From Aotearoamyces nothofagi (taxonomy: Eukaryota; Ascomycota; Leotiomycetes; Leotiales; Tympanidaceae): a stretch of DNA of 64,000 nucleotides. Below, in pieces: positions 56,969 to 64,000 of this stretch. The translations under genes and the position numbers were made by a program. Within the stretch, counting starts at the first letter, position 1. Every line of letters begins with the position of its first letter. Below the pieces are notes generated by a model. It did not search any database. It saw nothing but the letters and a program-made list of their open reading frames with translations, and was not told where the DNA came from. The stretch spans positions 253,411 to 317,410 of the forward strand of contig JADDTR010000013.1 of assembly GCA_015345905.1 (NCBI GenBank). Direction: 5' to 3'.

Positions 56969-58577
56969 TCATGAGTCTGCAACATCCTCATCATCCTCAA
57001 TAATAGGCTCGACAATGAGATTTCCACTCTTGCCAATTCTCTCGGCAATTGTGCCACCTTCATTGATCCCATAAACCACTCTCGGCATTGGTGATACAAG
57101 TCTAAACCCATATTTATGTTCGAAGTTTAGTGGTTCGCTGATCTCGCCTGAAGATGATCCCTCCTTCAGCACTGGATAGCACTCTACAAAAGCATACAAC
57201 TCTTCTATGCTTGCATCGGACTTGAATCTTCGGGTAATTCTCTCAGCAGATTCCGGTAACCTGAGGCCAATCCTAACATTATCTTTCAAGTCTGCTGCTG
57301 GCTCGGGAGCAATGGTTTGTGCCCGCCAATGTCTCCATTGCTCGAGATTCACCGCATAGTTCTCAGCTGCTGCAGCTTGTTCCACTGCCCTCTTTACTGC
57401 TTCCGCCTCTGCTGCTTCAGCTTCACGACGTTGTCTTGCACGCTCCCTATCTTGCGCCAAGGACCTCTCATAGGCCGAGTCCTGCTCCTGGCGCAAAGTT
57501 CTCTCAAATTGCTGCGCAGACCTGGCAGAGCGCACATCAGCTAGTTGTGCTGAATATGAACCAATTGCGCTTTGTAGTTTTGCAATATATGCACTTGGGG
57601 GCATAGGTCCTGCTAGTCGTGCTACTACTGACATAGCGGTTGATCCGTTTCGCGGCGTATGTGTGATCAATGCCGCGTAGGGGAATTTCGTGCAGCGAAG
57701 TGCGGTTGAGACTTGATATGCCTCTGAATCCTGGACACTTCCAGCCCATAGAATGATATTGTTGGATGGATCATTGACAAAAGCCGCAAATTCAGGCGAT
57801 AGCAGTGTATCGCGAGTGAAGGAGGCAGTATCGTCATGTTCTGGAGAAGTGAGAACTACCAGCAAGAACTTGAGATCCTTCTTGGCCAAGTCTAAAGCTT
57901 GAGCGTAACCGTTATCGAAAAATGGGAGACTGTGTGGTCCATATTCCTCCTCGAACTCACGCATAAAACGTGCTGCTGTATCTCTCGGGTTGAGAGCCCT
58001 GCGTCCTGTTGTATTTCTCCCTCTGCGCGTTCGGTTCGATATCCTAGGCTGAAATAAACGCGGCAAGAAGGGGAACAGGTATCCGAAGAGGCCGAGCGAT
58101 GATGATATGATCTTATAGAGGAGGTTAAACGGAGATAATAAGAGAGTGATCAGGAACGGAGGTCTTTGGAACACCTGGTCTTCCGTTTGGGGTACAATTC
58201 GAGGGGCAGCATCTGGCCGGTTCGATGAGATCGATGAACCTAAGTAAGGGGACGAGTTTTGTAATAGACTTTCCTGGAGGTTCTCTTGCCGACTCGAGCG
58301 TATTGGGGCTGCATTTTGTGCTTCTATGGCTTCTGCAATAGGATCTGCTTGCTCTCCATCAAAGAACTTTGCAATTGCTATCTGTTTGAGTATCAGCCCA
58401 TAGGTTCCCTAAGTTCCGGTTAACTCGTTCCACAGTATTTACCTGGACATTCCATTGGGATCGCCGTAGAAGGGGAACAGCAGCTCTAATATCTTGATTT
58501 GTAACAGACGTGTATTGCTGCAGAGCTTCTTGTTGGCTTTCGGACAGCTGTCCGATATCGACTTCTGAACTCGCCAT
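56969..58577 (-). CDS. FAF2/Ubx2-like UBA-UAS-UBX protein
   Basis: Two exons on the minus strand, 58577-58443 and 58381-56969, with a 61-bp intron, give 515 residues. An N-terminal UBA-like domain (residues 1-45, LSESQQEALQQYTSVTNQDI) is followed by a linker, then a hydrophobic hairpin at about 119-152 (PFLITLLLSPFNLLYKIISS) that could embed in the ER or lipid-droplet surface. Next comes a thioredoxin-like UAS domain (about 170-320), a long charged coiled coil rich in Arg/Glu/Ala (about 320-380), and a C-terminal UBX domain (about 395-480, DNVRIGLRLPESAERITRRF). Family members recruit Cdc48/p97 in ER-associated degradation. S. pombe ucp10 and human FAF2 share this order. It is head to head with PAN3, 610 bp apart. 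Confidence 0.9.
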
Positions 58578-59187
58578 GGCAAGGCACTCTCCCGTCGTCT
58601 GTTCGCGCCTTAGAATTAACAATAATACATAGATTGAAGGGAGCCAATACGAGACCACTGAAAAAGGTTGATTCAATCGCTCTGTATTAATGCGAGTTAT
58701 TGGAATATGTTCATGGAGCCTCACTGATGGGGATGTTCGTCATCCCACAGAACCCCAAAACCTTAGCAGCCTCACTAAGTCTGATTGGTGCAAGCATCCG
58801 GTAAGGCTGACGAGAACGGCCCCTCAGAGAGCGCGGTAGTGAGCAACTTTGTACGGATATCTTCAGGCAGGTGGACTAAACATTCGACGCGGCATCTGAA
58901 TTTTATTGCTTGGAAATTTATCATTCTATATTAAACACAACCGGTATTTACACGCTATAGCTTTCCAAGCATGCGAAATGTCCGCGAGACTCAAGTAAGT
59001 TTATTCGCGACGGTCGCTGCAATGCGCAACATCACCTTCCCAGAGCCATTCAGCTGCTAGCAATGCAGATTTCGCTGGAAGCACTCTGCATGGCCTCAAT
59101 CACATGATAGTACATCCTACTAACTGTACTGTAGATTTCTTAACGATATAACGGGGCGAGGGAGATAGTTGCGACAGTCGACATACA
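58578..59187. promoter_or_regulatory. Divergent promoter, FAF2/Ubx2-like gene and PAN3
   Basis: 610 bp between start codons. No clear TATA box. Mild G/C-rich patch near 58810-58860. Contains both 5' leaders. Confidence 0.5.
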
Positions 59188-62100
59188 ATGGCCACGACGC
59201 GTTTTGCAACGGGCCAGAAGCCTGTTGGCTCTCCGAGACCGAAAGGCCGTGGTACGTAAATGCTTCGGATGAACCGTAGCTATATATCTTACTATTAGAG
59301 TGATGGGGGGAGACTTTGAACTTCTGGCTAATGGACATCGACATAGAAAACGCGAAAGATACACTATGCCGCAACGTGCTTATATATGGGCACTGCCGAT
59401 ATGAAGATCAAGGATGCGCTTTTAATCACGAACCGAACAAGGCACATGGAAACCAGGTCGAATTGTAGGTGTTCCTTTTTTTCTTCTTTATGTCCTCATC
59501 GACCAACTTCATTTGGGATTCTGGATCTGGCCCTCCTCGGTTCGTAAAAGGTTGGAATAATTTGGATCGCTCTGCCAATTCATCCTCTGTTGCCGCCTAT
59601 GTTTATACCTGTACTATGGAAACTCGTATCTCTTCTTGGAGCCACTACTAGGATGAGATTTGCCCTCTCTCGCACAACTCCGGCTCCAATGTTCACTACA
59701 AAGTCTATCAAAAACCCTGCTTTGGATGGATTTTCTTTAAACCTCGCCCCAGTCATTTCTAAATGGCAATGCAGAAGCATGGGCACGCGGGCCTATGGAC
59801 ACAAATGACCTAGTAAATTGAAAAAGAAATGAGCGCCTACGATATGCACTAGGAGTATTTAGCTACTTTTTTTAAGGTTCACAAGACGCTCTTTCCTGTA
59901 CCACCATTGAACCGATCCTCGAACGGAGACTTACCTTACGTCCTTATACCCATACTACCTTAACTATGAGGAATGCGGGCATAGTGGCTGGTAACACTAC
60001 GCCGATGACCTTTGTTCAACTGGAAATACTCTTCAGGCTTTAGTGGAGAGCGTATGAAATATTTCAGTCCGATATCGTCACTCCGGAGCAACTATCTTCC
60101 ATCGAGTCTTGTTGAGCGCCCACTTTCAGGTCCTGCAAATCTCCTCAACGTGGCTTGGGATTGATGCTTTTGTTATTATTACTAAATCTGACGGGATACC
60201 CACTATCGAGCTACTGAATTCCGACAAACGAGGCTGGGATACAATTCCTAAATACCAGGATCTTAGACTTTCACGTTCTCACGGTATAACGAGTCCATAT
60301 CGATGGGAGCTCAGGATACTTCCTAACTGCCCGTTTTAAATTGCCACATGGTGGTCACACCGATACTACAAATTGGACCCGGTCCTTATCAGGGACCACC
60401 CACCACCTCCAGATTCATGCCACCTTTCTCTCGCTCTCCAGTGGCATCTCAGCAGACGGCTTCGCCTTATTCTCTACGTTCAGGAGCCAATCTTCACCGG
60501 CCGACTACGCCGTACGCACAGTATCAAATGACAGGCATACATCCCAGGAGCCAAATGGATCTTCCAATGACTTATCCAATCACCCATGAACGCGAGGAAG
60601 GCCATCATGGAAATCTTTATCTAGGAGGAACTCTACTATATAGGCTGAGTGCCACAACTAGGATACTCGCTGACATTACTTACAATCATAGTCCAAAGAA
60701 AAGTCTCAATGTTGACTCCCCATCTTTTACCCCGACTGGCTTAGCCACTAGTTCTGCAAGTGGAACTATATCTTCGAGAGCAGCAAGTGCAGCTCCCTTT
60801 ACACCGAGAGCTACTGCCAGTGGTTAGTTGATCTCTTCAGAACTATCCTAACTCTTTGCTAAAACTGATAGGAACTGCAACACCAAATTTGCAGCTCGAA
60901 GAGCCAGTAGCTTTCAATCCCGCACAGATTAGAGAATTTACTCCGCAGAACTATGATCTTTCCAATTCAGTAAGTTGCATTACATTCAATGTCGTTGAGA
61001 ACTTTGAGCTGAAATTTGACAGACCGCACTGAATGGTACTGTACTTGATTCAGCTGCGTATGATCCTTTCACAATACCCGCTGCAGCACAGGCAGTGCCT
61101 ACAACACAATTTAATCCATACCTCGAAGAAAACGCAAATTTGGTCGCTGCAGCTGGCTCGGCATACTATCCAGCACAGGCGAGCTACGCAAATTCCGCTC
61201 AACCAGTAAGTCGATATGTATCGCGCGCTCTTTCAAATACTAATCTTAGAAGTTACAATACCATCTTTATGCGCCGATTGGTCCCCATAGGGAAGATTTA
61301 TTGGCATATCAACGACTGGCTCACGATTTCTTCATGCCTGAGAAGCTTCGAGAGGACTTGCAAAGAAAGTCCGAAGCTTCTCTTCAAACTATGCCTAGTT
61401 CGTGTATCATAGTAATAATGCTCAAAGGCCTTACTAACTCGCTCAGATTCTCAACTTCCAACTTTAGACAATTATCACTCTCTCGTTGCTCTCGATACAA
61501 GCCATCATAAAAGCGCCACAGTCTTTGGATATCCTAGTTGGGTCTATAAAGCCACATCTAGTAAAAATGGCAACCTATATTGTCTTAGAAGACTGGAAGG
61601 TTAGCAGTTATCCACTAAATCCGAAGTTTTCACTTTTAATAGGAACTAGGCTATCGTTTGACAGATGTAGATGCCATACGATCAGTAAAGGAATGGCGGC
61701 GTGTCGACAATGGAGGGGTGGTTACTGTCCTAGATGCCTTTACTACCCGGGCTTTTGGGGATAGTTCACTGATATTTGTTACCGACTATCATCCACTCTC
61801 GAAGACTCTTGTTGAGCACCACTTCACTAACAGCAATCGATACGGAGGCCGGGCGAGCTTGGCAGTGGCCGAACAAGTTCTTTGGGGCTACATTGTCCAG
61901 ATTGCCTCGGCAATTAAGAGTGCTCACGCTACAAACCTCGCTATCCGCTGTATGGAACCCAGCAAAGTTCTGATAACGGACAAGAATCGAATTCGTCTGA
62001 GTGCATGTTCGGTTCTAGATGTAGTTCAACATGACGCTCAGAGACCACTCCCTGAGCTGCAGCAAGAAGACCTGCAACTACTTGGCAAGCTAATTCTGGC

Positions 62101-62683
62101 TCTTGCCACGAATAGTCTCACCTCTCATCAGAATATCAAGTTGTCTATAGACCAGCTAAGCCGCTCCTATACAACAGAGCTCCGAGAAACTGTTGTTTGG
62201 CTCCTTACTCCGATACAGCCGTCTTCTCCAAAGGTTATTGACGAGCTCCTACGCGGTATTTCAGGACACATTATAACTTCCTATGACAGCGCTCTTCATG
62301 AAGCTGACACATTAACATCCGAACTGAGTCGCGAGCTCGAAAATGGGCGAATTGCGCGACTAATGATAAAGCTCGGCGCAATCAATGAGCGCCAAGAATA
62401 CGACGGCGACAGGAATTGGTCCGAGAATGGCGAGCGTTACATGCTGAAACTGTTCCGTGACTATGTCTTCCACCAAGTTGATGCTGCGGGTACCCCAGTT
62501 GTAGACCTGGGCCATATTATCAAGTGCCTGAACAAGCTTGATGCTGGCATAGACGAGAAGATCCTATTGACAAGTAGAGATGAGCAGACTACTTTCGTAG
62601 TCTCGTATAAGGAATTGAAGAAGCAGGTTGTGGCTGCGTTTGGCGACCTGACCAAGCCTGTGAAACCGAACAGAGGCTTCTAA
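59188..62683 (+). CDS. PAN3: PAN2-PAN3 deadenylase regulatory subunit
   Basis: Eight exons: 59188-59251, 59347-59464, 60692-60822, 60872-60969, 61023-61205, 61253-61397, 61447-61599 and 61650-62683, giving 641 residues. The N-terminus has a CCCH zinc finger, C29-x8-C38-x6-C45-x3-H49 (TLCRNVLIYGHCRYEDQGC). Then disordered sequence with NVDSPSFTP and a PAM2-like FNPAQIREFTP, which binds poly(A)-binding protein. From about residue 220 there is the pseudokinase fold (LQYHLYAPIGPHREDLLAYQRLAHDFF, FGYPSWVYKATSSKNGNLYCLRRLEGYR), and the C-terminal knob (RLMIKLGAINERQEYDGDRNWSENG) that holds PAN2. Pan3 recruits Pan2 to poly(A) tails for initial deadenylation. Intron 2 is 1227 bp, far longer than the others (47-95 bp). 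Confidence 0.93.
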
Positions 62684-63288
62684 TACGGAAAACGGTTGGA
62701 TAAGGAGACGGCGAAGGGGATGATACTAGGATAAACTCGGTAACTACGAATGCTGCAATGGAGGAAAGGTGAGAGACGGTAGTATAAGAAGTAGCATGTT
62801 AGAAAATGGAGAATTTACGATGGCGTAGTATAAACTCAATTCTAAATTAAACTCTCGTTTCAACTATACCAATATAGTGTTATTGCACGGGTCAAGCTTC
62901 TTCGTCCTCTCAGCATATTTGTGATAATCATATTATAGGTAACCTAGCTCTTACAAAGTATTCACTTGAGAATAACCACTGAATGAAGCATCTCAAGTAG
63001 AATAATTAGATCTTCACAGAACCAGGTGTAGTGGCTCGCTAGGATGAAGATGGAATATCCTCAGTCTGCTACAACCAAATTTGACTGGCTTGAGTAAATG
63101 ACGATTGCTCATCATGAAGCTCAAAGAGATCGATTCGGTGTAACCCAGTACTATAAGAATGTACACATAGGTCTGGATTTCGGAGTAGCATCTCTGAAAG
63201 GCCATTTGGCCATAATCAGCGCTCAGAGCCCTTATAAGACTCGCAGAGTTTGCCTCAAATCCAATCATTCTCCTTGGTAGCCGATTCA
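62684..63288. other. Intergenic region between convergent PAN3 and LSM7
   Basis: 605 bp, with AT-rich 62790-62950. A 91-codon minus-strand frame at 63014-63289 has no domain. Nothing called. Confidence 0.5.
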
Positions 63289-63855
63289 TTATTCTTCTTG
63301 CTGGACGAAGGGATTCGCAATTTCTTCGCTCCCATCCACCGGGCTAACCAGTACCAATAATGTTCCTCGCGCTACAACCAGACCTAGTGGTCTTGATGAT
63401 TCATTGCCTTCGTCGTCTGAGTAAACGCAGGGGTTAGCTCTACGAATATCTCACGAGAATGCCAAATGCAGTGGCTCACCTCTTAGCATCTCTTGTACAT
63501 CATCTAGCACCAGATTCATTAGGGCATCATATCCCTTCAAGGTGCCCGTGACTAGATTCAAGTCCCAAAGTTAGCTATATCCAGGGTCGTCTGCGCGCGT
63601 TCTCTAAACAAGATTATGCGGCACAAGTCGAAGAATAGACGTACCTTCTCGACCTCCATTGAACTTCACCGTAATTTTCTTGTCCATGTATTTGCCCAGA
63701 TCTAGAATGTTTTCCTTCTTTGGCCGCTCTTGGCTTTGCTGCGAATTGTGTCCGCCCCGCGATCCTCCACCGCCGCGTCCGCCTCTGTGTTCAGATTGGC
63801 CTCGGCCGCCACCGCCACGGCCACTTCGTCCTGTGTGTTGGCCTCGTTCGGACAT
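63289..63855 (-). CDS. LSM7: U6 snRNA-associated Sm-like protein LSm7
   Basis: Three exons on the minus strand: 63855-63645, 63551-63480 and 63416-63289, introns 93 and 63 bp, give 136 residues. A Gly/Arg-rich RGG-like N-terminus of about 50 residues precedes the Sm fold. Sm1 is ILDLGKYMDKKITVKFNGGREVTGTLKGYDALMNLVLDDV, rebuilt across intron 1, with the conserved Asn in LMNLVLDD. Sm2 is LGLVVARGTLLVLVSP, with the RG motif. LSm7 is part of the Lsm2-8 ring that binds U6 snRNA in the nucleus and the Lsm1-7 ring that promotes decapping in the cytosol. The RG-rich extension is longer than in yeast and may bind RNA or be methylated. Confidence 0.94.
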
Positions 63856-63972
63856 CGAGCATTGACCTCGAAATAGTAAGTGAAGTTGAGGTTGGAGAAC
63901 TATCAAGGCTTGGAGCTTCCTCAACGCGAGCCTTGCGGAATTTAGCGCTCCGCGAAGAGCGGAATTTCGCTG

Positions 63973-63982
63973 ATCACGTGAT
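63973..63982. promoter_or_regulatory. Palindromic E-box ATCACGTGAT upstream of LSM7
   Basis: A perfect 10-bp palindrome with CACGTG core, 118 bp upstream of the LSM7 start codon. Short distance to the start makes it a good candidate promoter element. Confidence 0.45.
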
Positions 63983-64000
63983 TAGATAGCATTTTCCTCG

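Noticed and set aside
61641-61643. Alternative acceptor AATAG at 61642 for PAN3 intron 7
   Set aside because: It gives a stop right away; the AG at 61649 restores the conserved EGYRLTDVDA.

Overview
The window looks like nuclear DNA of a filamentous ascomycete (Pezizomycotina). Genes lie on both strands, and most are cut by short GT-AG introns of about 47-120 bp with CTAAC/CTGAC/CTAAT-type branch sites. The gene set includes a Zn(II)2Cys6 regulator, a PLS1-type tetraspanin and a fungal-type O-methyltransferase. I saw no tRNA, rRNA or CRISPR array. All exon models were built by reading splice sites and joining frames by eye, supported by the continuity of conserved protein families; none has transcript evidence.

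Layout. 1-6588 is a long gene-free, GC-rich, low-complexity stretch leading to a Zn2Cys6 transcription factor (6589-7948). 9374-14308 holds a SAM methyltransferase with a histidine-rich insert, sedoheptulose-1,7-bisphosphatase (SHB17, minus), a 95-residue membrane/coiled-coil protein and TYW3 (minus). 14971-22930 holds a large RRM protein (minus), ARPC4 (minus), the proteasomal deubiquitinase UBP6 (plus) and GNA1 (minus). 24201-30156 holds a small lysine-rich ORF, a possible GC-rich MITE, a small gene whose start codon is split by an intron, and a 1198-residue class-3/diacylglycerol lipase-like protein. 30598-35960 is accessory-looking: a disrupted acidic/coiled-coil gene, an AT-rich stretch and a lone secondary-metabolism-type O-methyltransferase. 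35965-43894 holds EFR3, a peroxisomal acyl-CoA thioesterase, the PLS1 tetraspanin and a small conserved-looking protein. 44767-53631 holds ATP12 (with a 15-nt microexon), OSH1-type oxysterol-binding protein and ADE4. 54132-63855 holds a VHS/GAT protein, a FAF2/Ubx2-like UBA-UAS-UBX protein, PAN3 and LSM7.

How the genes relate. Most are unrelated housekeeping genes, but a few themes recur. UBP6, the FAF2/Ubx2-like protein and the VHS/GAT protein all act on ubiquitin or ubiquitinated cargo. EFR3 and OSH1 both act in PI4P and sterol biology at membrane contacts. PAN3 (deadenylation) and LSM7 (decapping) are convergent neighbours in mRNA decay. Several genes form head-to-head pairs with shared promoters: SHB17/small protein, ARPC4/UBP6, OSH1/ADE4 and FAF2-like/PAN3. 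CACGTG-type E-boxes recur in the upstream regions of GNA1, ATP12, OSH1/ADE4 and LSM7. I did not find a complete new system. The most unusual items are the split start codon gene, the extreme short coding exons in ARPC4 and ATP12, the 1.2 kb PAN3 intron, the His-rich methyltransferase and the candidate MITE.
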